From Luidia sarsii (lineage: Eukaryota > Echinodermata > Asteroidea > Paxillosida > Luidiidae), in NCBI GenBank assembly GCA_949987565.1, contig OX465103.1:8079347-8143346 (forward strand): a stretch of 64,000 nucleotides of DNA, in the 5' to 3' direction. The notes under the pieces were generated by a model, which was given only the letters and a program-made list of their open reading frames with translations, ran no database searches and was not told the DNA's origin. Of the stretch, positions 12,501 to 21,459 are shown piece by piece. Position 1 is the first letter of the stretch. Every line of letters starts with the position of its first letter. A program made the translations under genes and the position numbers.

Positions 12501-14082
12501 GAAAACAAAATGGCGGATTGAGAAATCCAAACCGGACAGCGTGTATGTCAATTACACTATGAACATCTAAACCGTGAAAAAGGGGTGAAAATGTAATTTC
12601 GCCATGAAACTAAAAATTCATTGTGATTTCAAGGTGCGTTTTACAGTGAATTCACAATGAAAATAATCGCCTCTCTGACCTGATAAGGACATCTTCAGGT
12701 CACTAAAGAAAAAAGTGAATATCTGGGGTGGCAAATTCAATTACCAGTAGGCACCACCATCCCCCATAGAGGTACTGTATAGTGTCCTTGTAACTGTCAC
12801 TCCCAGATACTTCTAAATTGCCTCTAGCCATTTACCACCAGGAATGTGGCCTTGGAGAAACTGGTGAAAACACCTTGAAAATGACTTGGCTAACTGTGTG
12901 CCATGAAATAGCGGTGAATTTTCTTTTCATGGCTAAATGACATTTTCACCCCATTTTCACGGTTCAGATGTTCATAGTGTTATTTACGAGGAGAAAATGA
13001 TGGACCAATAAACTCAGTCGGAGGGAGCGTGAGTGGGGACGGAAAAACCAATGGCGGACCTATGACCCTGATTGCAAAACGCATAATCAATCATTCTGAG
13101 AAAAAAAACCTAAGAAAACAAAATGGCTGACTCCCCCACAAAAAAAAACCCTGACCGCGGAAAGTGTGCTATTTTGCCAACTACAAGTGAATAATTTCTT
13201 CGTCTCGAACGATTCCGTTGCATGCATGGTAAAGGAGGATGGTTTCGACAAAATGATAATAAAAAAGAGAGCATGAAATAACGAAGCATTAATGTGTCAC
13301 GTAGATTTATTCTGATGTATATTTTTGGATTGTTATTTGAAACCAAATCCTTAGAAATGAGCAAATGGCGGTTAATGTTCTAGCGTGGGTATAGCGTCTC
13401 CCTTCTTCCAACCATAGTCAGTACATCAGGACTTTGATATTTGGACAGCACTTATCTCGTTGACTCAGAAACGAATCTTCCAGGGCCACGCTGTGGATAT
13501 TGTCCTCTCTTCAAATACCCAAGTGACTACATTTTAGGACTATGTATCTCTTTAGGATTATAATTATCTTGTGTTTGTTTTTTATGCGTGATTACCAATC
13601 CAATGGTGGTTTTAATCTGAGCTATCCAGCCCTTATTTAGATGCCGGCCTTCCCAAATAAATAGTCAACTATAGTCTTTGCCAGGATATCATTATTCTAC
13701 GGTTATTTTCAAATCAGATTTAGGGAGCTGTATTCACCCTTACGTGATTTGATCAACGGATCGATTGGTCAGTCGGGTTGGTCTCGGACTTCCAGGATGA
13801 GTTGACTCCAACTCCTGATTAGGACGGATTCTAATTATTTAGAGCCTAGGCATACTCACCGCCGCCGTTTTTGTAGCAAAGATAGGGAAACCTCCAGATG
13901 TTCCCCAGGCCCACGGCGAAGCCGACGCAGGAGAGGATGAAGTCCAGCCTGCCGGACCAGCGCTCCCTCGGCTTGCTGGTAGCGGGCGGCGCCTGGTGAG
14001 TCGCGGCCGGGTCTGGGCGCTCCACCCCGGCGCCGTTCTCGTCCGTCGACGCTAAATGGAAGTCACAGCCCGGAGTCTCCAT
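357..14082 (-). CDS. SLC6A8-like: SLC6 Na+/Cl- dependent transporter, creatine transporter-like (gene span, 13 coding exons, 3' end outside window)
   Basis: Predicted 12-TM plasma-membrane symporter that couples uptake of a small amino-acid-like substrate to Na+ and Cl-. Joined exons are 13860-14082, 10959-11090, 10281-10444, 8495-8646, 7415-7547, 6728-6862, 5605-5708, 4810-4934, 3984-4096, 2076-2210, 1715-1817, 1035-1135 and 357-524, all with GT..AG ends and closing phases, giving 596 residues. Hallmarks are TM1 [22 protein letters not shown]6 [11 protein letters not shown] and TM8 [29 protein letters not shown] and NQFNNNCHR point to the creatine transporter rather than the GABA or taurine carriers. 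The open phase-0 donor of the last visible exon shows that the C-terminal tail lies left of position 1. Substrate is inferred from sequence similarity only; an invertebrate paralogue of the GABA/taurine/creatine clade is the main alternative. Confidence 0.88.
1035..1135 (-). CDS. SLC6A8-like coding exon 12 (residues 507-540), TM11
   Basis: Encodes [20 protein letters not shown] and [12 protein letters not shown] (TM11). The DI..MIG.RP...KWCW.FFTP pattern is the creatine/GABA-clade form. Acceptor TTTCCAG|GC, donor TTG|GTAAGT, phase 0. Confidence 0.9.
1500..1660 (+). repeat. Probable retroposon 3' tail
   Basis: AT-rich stretch ending in AATAAA, (GTCAA)n and poly(A), the look of a LINE or SINE 3' end. 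No coding part is recognised. Just before it, 1430-1500 holds a short 28-bp tandem repeat. Confidence 0.4.
1715..1817 (-). CDS. SLC6A8-like coding exon 11 (residues 473-507), TM10
   Basis: Encodes [20 protein letters not shown] and [14 protein letters not shown] (TM10). The family block YYSASG is intact. Acceptor CCCACAG|GGA, donor TACG|GTAAGA, phase 1. Confidence 0.9.
2076..2210 (-). CDS. SLC6A8-like coding exon 10 (residues 428-472), TM9
   Basis: Encodes [20 protein letters not shown] and TM9 [15 protein letters not shown]. Acceptor CCTTCAG|TTT, donor AAT|GTAAGT, phase 0, 45 codons. Confidence 0.88.
2291..2535. mobile_element. MITE family A, copy 2
   Basis: Same element as at 65-304, with GGCCG...CGGCC ends. 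It is flanked on both sides by ATA, which may be a 3-bp target duplication as in PIF/Harbinger elements. Confidence 0.75.
3050..3975. repeat. 20-bp minisatellite starting at a 5' splice site (about 46 units)
   Basis: Tandem 20-bp units; on the gene-sense strand the unit is AAGGGTAACTCACAGAGGGC, with variants such as CATAGAGC. It begins within the donor of SLC6A8-like exon 9 and runs through about half of that intron. Each unit repeats a donor-like GGGTAACT. Confidence 0.95.
3984..4096 (-). CDS. SLC6A8-like coding exon 9 (residues 390-427), TM8
   Basis: Encodes [20 protein letters not shown] and TM8 ending LLLMGLDSQ; the L.GLDS motif supplies a Na+ ligand. Acceptor TACGCAG|GT. The donor CCAG|GTAAATC is itself the first, shortened unit of the adjacent 20-bp minisatellite. 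Confidence 0.9.
4207..4707. mobile_element. Foldback element with nested inverted repeats
   Basis: Arms of about 140 bp, 4219-4360 and 4559-4703, are inverted copies (each holds the CTCATAAAATACTGCTTCAT sequence). Inside, 4480-4503 and 4536-4560 form a second palindrome around CAGTCTGGTCCCCTG. It lies in the SLC6A8-like intron between exons 8 and 9. Confidence 0.8.
4810..4934 (-). CDS. SLC6A8-like coding exon 8 (residues 348-390), TM7
   Basis: Encodes TM7 with [20 protein letters not shown] and [20 protein letters not shown]. The NSFTS block carries the expected Na+/Cl- site residues Asn and Ser. Acceptor GCACAG|G, donor AAAG|GTATTG, phase 1. Confidence 0.88.
5237..5312. repeat. Inverted repeat of the GTGTCACCGCAAACC module
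   Basis: Arms GGAAGTTTGCGGTGACACC and GGTGTCACCGCAGACCTTCC flank a short loop. The same module occurs singly at about 2800, 8065, 24490, 29625 and 53035. Confidence 0.7.
5605..5708 (-). CDS. SLC6A8-like coding exon 7 (residues 314-348), TM6
   Basis: Encodes [20 protein letters not shown] and [14 protein letters not shown]6 is the unwound helix that lines the substrate and Cl- sites; the conserved FFSYAVG is intact. Donor ACAG|GTACAC, phase 2. Confidence 0.9.
5858..6084. mobile_element. MITE family A, copy 3 (left end lost)
   Basis: Shares the internal sequence and right end (ATTTCGAAAACG) with copies 1 and 2 but lacks the left terminal repeat. Confidence 0.7.
6728..6862 (-). CDS. SLC6A8-like coding exon 6 (residues 269-313), TM5
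   Basis: Encodes [20 protein letters not shown], the TM5 signature of the family, and the loop before TM6. Acceptor TGGCCAG|GTG, donor CAG|GTAACT, phase 0, exactly 45 codons. Confidence 0.9.
7415..7547 (-). CDS. SLC6A8-like coding exon 5 (residues 224-268), TM4
   Basis: Encodes [20 protein letters not shown] and then TM4 with [17 protein letters not shown], a very conserved SLC6 block. Acceptor TACTACAG|G, donor AAG|GTCATC, phase 0. Confidence 0.9.
7618..7741. mobile_element. Short MITE with GCGTTCGATTAGCTTCCC ends
   Basis: About 124 bp with inverted ends TGCGTTCGATTAGCTTCCCA and the matching right end around AGGGAAGCTAACCGAACGCA. No coding capacity. Confidence 0.7.
7820..8490. other. SLC6A8-like intron, nothing recognised
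   Basis: AT-rich intronic DNA. The only familiar piece is a fragment of the GTCACCGCAAACC / CACCATGCAAAG repeat at about 8065-8130. Confidence 0.5.
8495..8646 (-). CDS. SLC6A8-like coding exon 4 (residues 174-224), extracellular loop 2
   Basis: Acceptor TTTCTTTCAG|GAG. Encodes the variable large extracellular loop with four N-glycosylation sequons (NVS, NDS, NAT, NET) and ends in SPIKEFFE, matching the SP.IEFWE stretch before TM4 in creatine transporters. Donor GA|GTGAGC, phase 2. Confidence 0.86.
8918..9315 (+). repeat. Dispersed repeat H, copy 1 (inverted relative to 37890-38320)
   Basis: About 400 bp whose reverse complement recurs at 37890-38320 with many shared blocks (GGCTCCGCCGAG/CGGCGGAGCC region, CCCTATTTGGCT, TTCAATTTGGTATG, TAGCTACAAGAACTGAGA). 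Confidence 0.75.
9400..9930. other. CpG-rich block inside an SLC6A8-like intron
   Basis: Unusually many CG dinucleotides compared with the neighbouring introns, with no recognisable protein in any frame and no terminal repeats seen. Confidence 0.5.
10281..10444 (-). CDS. SLC6A8-like coding exon 3 (residues 119-173)
   Basis: Encodes TM3 ([20 protein letters not shown]) and the start of extracellular loop 2. The two loop cysteines, [10 protein letters not shown], are the conserved SLC6 disulfide pair. The acceptor TTTGCAG|GAATC lies only about 25 nt from a long pentamer array. Donor ATC|GTAAGT, phase 0. Confidence 0.88.
10468..10770. repeat. (GGGCA)n pentamer array
   Basis: About 60 units of GGGCA with occasional GGACA variants. 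On the SLC6A8-like sense strand it is (TGCCC)n, ending about 25 nt before the exon 3 acceptor. Confidence 0.97.
10959..11090 (-). CDS. SLC6A8-like coding exon 2 (residues 75-118)
   Basis: Acceptor CCAG|GC, then [20 protein letters not shown] (TM2) and [20 protein letters not shown] (intracellular loop 1). The spacing of W..ICP.FKG is the creatine-transporter form. The donor is the weak AAAG|GTTCGT, phase 1. Confidence 0.88.
11655..11760. repeat. 21-bp tandem repeat
   Basis: Five units of roughly TACACGTCGAGGAGAACTGTG, followed by an inverted piece (TTCTCCTCGACG). Confidence 0.85.
11805..11960. repeat. CT-rich low-complexity tract
   Basis: Irregular TCTC/CCCT stretch on the plus strand. Open frames across it have compositionally biased Ser/Leu/Pro content and are not genes. 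Confidence 0.9.
12125..12262. repeat. Interstitial telomere-like tract
   Basis: Runs of AACCCT, including four or five perfect consecutive copies near 12140-12165, with degenerate AATCCT and AACCGT variants after them. Unique sequence and genes lie on both sides. Confidence 0.85.
12554..12980. mobile_element. MITE with ACACTATGAACATCT ends
   Basis: About 427 bp with about 55-bp inverted ends (ACACTATGAACATCTAAACC and its right-end partner ending GTTCATAGTGT). The GGGTGAAAATG stretch is shared by both ends. Non-coding. Confidence 0.8.
13860..14082 (-). CDS. SLC6A8-like coding exon 1 (residues 1-74)
   Basis: It starts at an ATG in good context (acc ATG G) and encodes a polar, proline-rich cytoplasmic N-terminus, then [20 protein letters not shown] and the first NGGG of TM1. 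The donor is G|GTGAGT, phase 1. This exon is much richer in G+C than the DNA around it. Confidence 0.9.
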
Positions 14083-14217
14083 GGTCCGCGGTGATCGGCT
14101 GACGTGACAGCTCTGGTCCTGGGATCACCAAAAGAAAGGGGACAGACCGAAGGCCGTGACTTTGAGCATCAGTCATCGTTGAGCAAGATTAGATCCGCTA
14201 ATTAATACTGGACTATT

Positions 14218-14430
14218 GAAATGAAGGGCTTAGGCTCGGCCTCGGGGCTTCAGTCACATTTCTCTTTCCCGTAGCTAGACCTATACTATAGACAAGCATT
14301 TGGCCCCAGTTTCTTGCTAAATACTCTGTACCGTACAAAGTCAACCAACCTTCAAATTCGCCGACAAATCCCAACCTGTAATATAACTAGTTTTGTCAGA
14401 TGGAGACGAAGCCTAAGCCCAAGCCTGATC
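14218..14430. mobile_element. MITE family A, copy 4 (degenerate), just upstream of the SLC6A8-like start
   Basis: Shares GGGCTTAGGCTCGG, GCATTTGGCCCCAGTTTCT and GAAGCCTAAGCCC with the other copies. A 35-bp fragment of the same family is at about 17017-17052. Confidence 0.65.
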
Positions 14431-15759
14431 CATATAGAGCCATGTAATACCAGATAGACGGTCAGCGTATTAGAAACGGCGTCAGCATCACTTATTTCTA
14501 TAATAATAATATTATTATAGATCAGTGGTTCAGGATACTATACATGTATATACCATTGATCTCCATACTGGATAGGACACCGCGCGTTGCTCGTGCACAA
14601 AATACGCGGTCGAGCAATGGCGGCGCGCAACGCTTCAGGAGGGTACTAGAGTTGTGTATGTGCGTTAGAGCATGGAGGAAGGAAAATCTATTTTCCTTCC
14701 TCCATGGTTAGAGCATCTTGCTCTATAATTAGAGCTCACTCGCTTGGCCGTGGATGAATTTGGTCTACCTTGTAGTTGTAGGAACGAGTTATTAAGGTGC
14801 CGGAAATAAATTTTATATCCGCATTTGAATCGGCCACGGCTACACATTGATTTGCTGGTGTTTATCTTAACTTTTCTGAGCAACTTTAGGAATAAAAAAC
14901 AAAATACTGCTGGAGGAACATTTTTTCATTCATTCAATGCTTGCACAATTGCAAATTGACAAAAAGCAATGCAGATTTATTTCTTGTAATTTTTTTGCAC
15001 ATGGTTGTAAGGCTAGTCACCAGTGATATCCAAATCATTCCTTTTTTCAAGGGGTGGATTCAGCTTTTGGGTAACCCAAATAACAGCAGTTATAATGTTA
15101 ATGATTATTTGACAACTGCTTGAACAACACAGGTCATAATTATGCCATTAATTTAAAATCTCAGTCATCAATAAGCAGTACGCAGTACTAATTAATGAGT
15201 CCATCTGGGCTAACCAACAACTTACTTGTGAAAAGTTATTCCTTTCTTACGGCTCACTTTTCCGTCCCTCTCCGGCCAATTCACTGCTGCACACGCTTTG
15301 ACCTTTGTTATTTTCGAATTTTCCTATTTTATTCGTGTATGTTTATGTTTTTTCAAAAGATGACTATTTGAAGGGGAAAAAATGCGTCCACTTCTTTGAG
15401 ATGTCCATTCAAATGTGTGCGCGCAGCAAAACGACACGTTCGTTTCTTACCCTCTTGACAAAACGCACACGCGGACGCGCATTTGACGCAGTGTCCTATC
15501 CAGTCTTTATTATGGAGATCAATGGTATATACCATGAGGAACCCGACTATAGTGTCAACTGAGTATGGGGGAAGCAACGAGCGCGCACCGGCATAAACTG
15601 TGTATGGCGTGTGGCGTGACGAGCGTTCAAATTTACCCGTGGTTCTATATGACGTACGCGCTACGCCGGTAACGCTCACGGCCGTGCGGACGTGCGTGGT
15701 TTTTCTTTAAACGAACATGGCGGCGCTCTCCAATGGACCTTTCCCATTGATCCCCATGA

Positions 15760-16150
15760 GATCAATGTTAGTGAGAAGGAACGCGCGCACGCCCGCGGAA
15801 AACTATGATTGGTTGGCAGCCCGCTTGCCCACCAATGGACCTTTCCCATGAAATATGCAAATAAGAGCTGGCGCATGCGCTTAACTAAATTGGTGGGCAA
15901 GCGGGCTGCCAACCAATCACGGTTTTCCACGGGCGTGCGCGCGTTCCTTCTCACTAACAGTTTGGCGTGCGGTCATTGGCTATTCAGCGCCTCCTGCGCG
16001 CGTATTTCGAAACCTGCACGCAACGCGCACTCGTTTGCCCACCAATTTAGTAAAGCGCATGCGCCAGCTCTTATTTGCATATTTCATGGGAAAGGTCCAT
16101 TTAGTTAAGCGCATGCGCTAGGTCTAATTTTCATATTTCATGGGAAAGGT
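15760..16150. repeat. Nested inverted repeats with GCGCATGCGC
   Basis: Arms 15760-15836 and 15889-15963 are inverted copies about 75 bp long. The spacer, with CCTTTCCCATGAAATATGCA and GCGCATGCGC, is itself present inverted at 16040-16105 and again in part to 16150. Confidence 0.8.
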
Positions 16151-16731
16151 CTATTGTCATTACATAATGTTTATGCATATTTATGTTGTTCTGTACCGAC
16201 GTCGGCCAATCAGAGTAAAGAGTGTTCTTGAATATGCATGACACTGGCAGGAATGACATCCAGGAAGAATGCCGTTGCCGGGTGAATATACACTTTCTTA
16301 AATCATATTTGACCCCTTTTTTGATTAAGCAGAGGTTTACATACGAACACCACAATAATTACTCAAATCAATTCTTTTCGTTTTTTTTTTTTTTTAATTG
16401 CGGTGTCAATCTCCTCAGAGCTTCAGTAAAAGCACAAAATAACATTGCAACTTCTCAAAATACCTAGGACTCCACGAATCCATGTGCTGTTCGAAGGCTC
16501 ACATCTGTTGGAAATTCTCGAGGTCAATTGGATAACTCAATGTAAACGTGAGAGGTGCCAATAACAATGCATTATAGAGTACTTGCCCTTGCAGTTTTGC
16601 CATTGGTCAGCGCAACAAACAGCAATTCATGACCGCTTTTGCTTCATGAACACTAAACATTACTTCAACAGACGAGCTCTCGAATCCTAACATTAGCGTG
16701 TTCCTCGTGAACAACGGAGTTTCATGCGGCC

Positions 16732-16954
16732 AATAGACCAATTGCGCGACCACTGTTTGCATGACATCACGTGACGTATAGGCCTAGTATGCATTTTTTT
16801 CATCTCATTTTGCACAGAGCAGCGATGGAAATGTACAAAGAAGAATGTGGACATGATACTCTTTGCTCGTTTCCACTCACCAAATGAGATGCAAAAATAC
16901 CCACTATAAGTCACGCGATGGCATGTAAACAGTGGTCGCGCGATCGGGCTATTA
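16732..16954. mobile_element. MITE family F, copy 1
   Basis: About 223 bp with inverted ends AATAGACCAATTGCGCGACC... and a central ACAGAGCAGCGATGGAAATG. Copy 2 is at 30538-30758 and a fragment is at about 53150-53200. Confidence 0.8.
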
Positions 16955-17934
16955 GCTTTTTCTGGATAAACCTGGTTCCTCTTCGACTGACTCTGTTTCT
17001 TCGCTGAGTAAACCCTTTTACGAAATCAAGGCTTAGGCTTGGCTTTGGGCTACTATTTCATGCCTTCCCCTCTACAACGCTATCATGCGCTTGGGAACAT
17101 TCGCTGGACATGCACCTACAAAATAAGTTTGTGATATCTCAGCCAATGTCTCACAGTTACTTTGGTCGACTGAGTAAGTTTCTGAACAACCCATTCATTT
17201 GTTCTTCATAAAATGACCTTGAAATCATCCACAATGTTGTCTATACATAACAAAGACTTTAAACACTTGGTAATATGATTATATCAAATTACCGTTACTT
17301 AACGTTCTTTGCATTTCAGTTGAACATAACAGATATTGTGTCATTGCAGTTTCGTTCCCATGTAACATCAAAATATTAAAATTGATCCATTTTCTAAAAA
17401 GTTTTAAACCCATGCAACTAAAAAAATGAAATAAAAATACATTTTAAAACTTGGTTCTCAACAAGGGCACAATATCTATTCACATACAGTAAGAGCATTC
17501 ATTTGCTGCAAATATATTTGGGTGACATGATACTGGTTTGAGTGTGCCTTGCAAGCTATCTGTACATCGACTGTGGCAATCAACTGTGGTTCAACTATTA
17601 CACTAATTGAATACAGTGCGGTCTATTGGGCCCAGTTAAGTCAATTTTGGCCGGTCTAAAGTAGTAATACTTTTCCTTGAAGACGGCACAGATTTCATTT
17701 GCTCTATTAGGCCATCATAATCTAGCCTGTTTTGAGATTCCAATTTCATGATTGACTGGCCCTTGGTCAGTGCAAGTATCGGACCCTTGCACCATCCTCC
17801 TATTTCTAAGCTCTCATTATGTGAAAAGATTGGAAGCCGTTATTGTCATCGTTCATCTTATTGTTCATTTCGTTCACTATTTGTCAAAGAGGCCAGCAGG
17901 GCCATTAGACATCAATTTAAAGTTCAATTTCAAT

Positions 17935-18215
17935 GTCAATTTTTCAATTGGCCTGCCAATTTTTAAATTGGCCTGTTAATTTTCCAATTGGCCTGTCTAT
18001 TTTTCAACTGGCCTGCCAATTTTTCAAGTGGCCTGTAAATTGTTCAATTGGCCTGTAAATTGTTCAACTGGCCTGTCAATTTTTCAACTGGCCTGTCAAT
18101 TTAATTTTTCAACTGGCTTGTCAATTTTTTCATTGGCCTGCCAATTTTTCAATTGGCCTGTCAGTTTTTCAATTCGCCCGCCAATTGAAAAACTGACAAG
18201 CCATTTTTTCAATTG
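17935..18215. repeat. AATTGGCCTGTCAATTTTTC minisatellite
   Basis: About 12-13 imperfect units of 20-22 bp on the plus strand. The last unit is partly inverted (CAATTGAAAAACTGACAAG). Confidence 0.9.
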
Positions 18216-18744
18216 GCCCAGATTATGCAGCGGCATACTTGGTGTGCTGGTTTTAGTCAGATGGCAAAAATCGCCACATTGGGTAGCTTAAAAGAGTTGA
18301 TCTAAAGCTGCATGTAGCTGAAGCTGTACTCTGAAGTATTTTGTTCTTATTCAGTGCAATTGGAATACTTCTGGGAACTTCTGCAGGTAAAACCACGGTT
18401 TGGAGAAGTTTTTTTGTAACCTTAAATCGGTGTTAAGACTGCCTTAGTTTGGATTGCTCTATTTTTTTGGGGGGGGGTGGGGTTGGGTGGGAATAGACTC
18501 CCCGGCCCAAAACAATACCAACTGTCCTTTGGCCACCGGGCTTCTGCAAAATACGAATCTTACATGTACATGACAGGAAACTGGGTCCTCCTTTGCCATA
18601 TGCCAAGACTATTGGCTGACGTCAGTGAAGATGTCACCATTATGCTTCAGCTCATACACGCCAATGCTCACCAAGGATCTGAAATAACTTCAGTGGTGTC
18701 CTTGTTATCATTCTAAATCATGGTGGCCTGATGTTTTGATCCTA

Positions 18745-19150
18745 GCAGGACCTTTCAAAGGCAGAAAGGTCCTGATAGGATCGATAAGGCAGGCCCTCCG
18801 AATTTTTGATATCTAATTTGTGGTAACATTTGCGGCTTTGATGTAGATTTTGGTCCAAAATAATTGCTGCTAAACTTTGAGTCAAATGGCTTACGAACAT
18901 ATATTTGGTTTTCAAAAGGCAGGGTTTGAAACAATAAAAACATTGAGGAGACTAGCTTACATTCTAACTTGTACACGATAATCCAAATTCATTGGCTACA
19001 GCTTGAAATAGTGGTCTGTGGAAGTTCCTGGCCAGTGGCTGAGGGAAATCTCATAGACGTGTACGCTATTTGCAGCCATAGGCAATAAACTGGGACACAG
19101 CCGCACTACTTCAAACCTCACTGGCTTAGCAACGGCTGCATCCCACAATG
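18745..19150. repeat. Dispersed repeat E, copy 1 (inverted relative to 30035-30490)
   Basis: About 400 bp matching the reverse complement of 30035-30490 over several long blocks (GGTCTGTGGAAGTTCCTGGC, GGCAATAAACTGGGACACAG, TTGGTTTTCAAAAGGCAGGG). Confidence 0.85.
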
Positions 19151-19539
19151 CAAAGTTAATGCAAAGTTTCAACATCTATCACTGGGATGAATAACACAGA
19201 CTCACTTTGAATTAGTACATCCATTAAAATTCTTGTATATAATTCTCAATATATTAATGTGAGATATAATGCGTAAATCATTGATTGGAGTATGTTTGCA
19301 AGCAGACATCTACTCCAAGTCACTCATACCATTGCACTCTGACCTGCCACACACTAGATGCACACCTACATACCAATACTGACTAGGCAGGCAGTGCTGT
19401 ATCTTAAGGCAAGCTTTTACGACACTGCTTAATTAGCAATGCACAAATTCAATTACGTATCGTTATAGTTGTCAACTAGCAACGTTGACAATCAAAGACA
19501 ATTTGCAGAGAAAGAAATATGTCAACTATTCTGAGAATC

Positions 19540-19840
19540 AAGCCTTAAAGCCCCTACACAACCTTGGTAAGATCGAAAAACAGAAATGTGCACAGATTTA
19601 CATGAAACTTATACAGTTTGAAGATGGCTATGGTAGAAACCTCGCACTGAAATATTTCTGCCTAAAATAGAGTATATCTGGAGAAAAGAGTAAAAGAAAT
19701 CGTTTCATTTAAACGATTTATTCGGAACAATACGTTGAATGCTGCATTTTCGCGAAACAAATGAAGCGGTTTTCACTATTTTCTTGATACTTGGTTGGCG
19801 GATTAAGCTGAAATTTTTACAGGTGTGCTATTTCATGCAT
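19540..19840 (+). repeat. Dispersed repeat I, copy 1 (inverted relative to 59448-59762)
   Basis: Starts TAAAGCCCCTACACAACCTT and shares CTCGCACTGAAATATTTCTG and TTCGCGAAACAAATGAAGC with the reverse complement of 59448-59762. Part of the family also occurs at 1890-2005, 19820-19915 and 57806-57900. Confidence 0.8.
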
Positions 19841-20339
19841 ATGTTGGATCAAAGTTTCAAACAACATATGGATACTATTCTTTGACCTCAACCAATGTTG
19901 TGTTATCCCTTTGAATAATCTAAATAAATCTATCCACATTTATGTACTTTGTTCCACCGTTTTGGTGGAGTCAATGATACTAGTGCCATTGAACAAGTAT
20001 CTAAGGAATGACATAAGCTCTCCATATACAAATAAACTACAATTTGGACGGCTGGAATGTGTGCTTACTAGCATGCACACTGCAGGCATAACATCACCCC
20101 CTTACCCTAACTGCTAGTGAATTCATAACAGGAAGGACAATGTACAAGAATATAGACAAAGCTTTGGCACGTCCATGTACTTTCTAAGAGATTTTGGTGA
20201 CACCATGATCTGCATGGAGTCACTGTGGCTATGAGGAGAGCCGGTAACCCCAAGCAGTATGTGTCTTTCAATGAGGTTTTGACCTGCTCGACGTGATAAC
20301 CACTGAATGCTCAGTGCTTTACCCGATGCCTGATCAACC

Positions 20340-20428
20340 AATTTTTAGGCAGCTCGGGTGGGATTCGAACCCGCGACTCCCGCTTTCTAGTGCAGATGTC
20401 TTCACCACTTGACCACCAAGCTGGTCGA
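20340..20428 (-). repeat. tRNA-headed SINE, minus strand
   Basis: On the minus strand an A box TGGTCAAGTGGTGAAGAC and a B box GGGTTCGAATCCC are at tRNA-like spacing, but the body continues into non-tRNA sequence with GGCTCTCCTCATAGCCAC and GGTGTCACC further on. Confidence 0.7.
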
Positions 20429-20429
20429 G

Positions 20430-20575
20430 ATCGGACACCGCTATTGTCCAAAATTGTCCAAATTTTAACCAAAGACTCTTTTCAGCAATACTTAGCATTG
20501 ACAAACACCTGTTTTGACGTCAGTTGCCACATGAATTGCCAGATTAGCAGTAATAATTGCGCTATTGATCAAGTG
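20430..20575 (+). repeat. Dispersed repeat D, copy 1 (inverted copy at 25805-25935)
   Basis: Shares TTTTCAGCAATA, TGACGTCAGTTGC and GAATTGCCAGATTAG with the reverse complement of 25805-25935. Confidence 0.75.
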
Positions 20576-20763
20576 GGAGTCATTGTGAAGATCGAGGGAC
20601 TGCGTGATGCCACAGAAGACAGTGTGCTGTTCCACAGCCTACGTTCCATTGTACAGCACACAGTGGCCCCTCTTTAAGGGCTGATAATCCTTGACAAAAG
20701 CAACACAGACTTCCAAACTGTGCCACATTTGATTTGCTAATACAGATAGTGTACTCTTACTGA

Positions 20764-20769
20764 TTTATT
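20764..20769 (-). terminator. Candidate polyadenylation signal for the ABCD gene
   Basis: AATAAA on the minus strand about 420 nt past the ABCD stop codon. It is a candidate only; no transcript evidence is available and AATAAA is frequent in AT-rich DNA. Confidence 0.35.
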
Positions 20770-21188
20770 TCGCAGGTGTATTGTTCTCTGATTGTTTTTA
20801 GCGACTTTTGGAAATGGCACTGTGACGGCCATTGACACTACAACAATCCCGTCCGCAAGGGGTTGAGTGTGAAACTCTGCTGAGCATGACGAGTCATTTG
20901 AAACAGATTAAACAACCACACCTATATGCTGCTCGATCTTGAATACTATCTGACTACTGAAAGAAGACGCTTGGCTGGCAATCTCATCATGCTCTAAGAC
21001 ATGATGCTCAATGGTCGCTACACTAGGGTCCCGGGACTCCAGTCCACTTCCAGCAGGGGACAGATGCAAGGTGGGAATACCTACCCCATTAGAGGCAGCG
21101 TCACAGGCTTGGCCAACATTTTGGCGCACGCGGGACCCGGCCAGTGAGCCCAGGAGACAGGGACCAACCCCGAGGGATGGATGCCGGC

Positions 21189-21459
21189 CTACTGATCGCT
21201 CTCTGTGCCCCCCATGTCCTTATCGCCGGCTGAGCTGGCGCTGGAGAGTGTCACCGAGGCATTGCGGGTCCGATGCACCGAGTCCTCGCCCAGGATCTCG
21301 CAGAGCTCGTCTAGTCTGTCCTGCATGCCCGGCACCCCTGCCAGCTGGGCTTCCAGGCGCTGCTTCTCCTCGTTCAGAGACAGCCGCTTGGTCACGTTCA
21401 ACTCTTCCAGACGCCAGCCACCCTCGCCGTCAAACTGCAGCAGGTGGGTGTGGAACTTC
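21189..21459 (-). CDS. ABCD coding exon 10 (residues 676-765 and stop)
   Basis: Acceptor CCCGGCAG|G. Encodes [20 protein letters not shown] and [20 protein letters not shown], the ABCD1/2-specific C-terminal coiled region, then a Ser-rich tail ending TESDQ and TAG at 21189-21191. Confidence 0.93.

Larger units (their letters stand above)
14083..21188. other. Intergenic region between the SLC6A8-like and ABCD genes
   Basis: Upstream of the SLC6A8-like start and downstream of the ABCD stop. It holds MITEs, inverted repeats, an AT-rich 20-22 bp minisatellite and a tRNA-headed SINE, each listed separately. I see no coding exon in it; 19150-19540 and 17060-17740 show nothing recognisable. Confidence 0.6.

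Noticed and set aside
20340..20428. Functional tRNA gene
   Set aside because: A and B boxes are present but acceptor and anticodon stems do not close, and the sequence continues as a SINE body.
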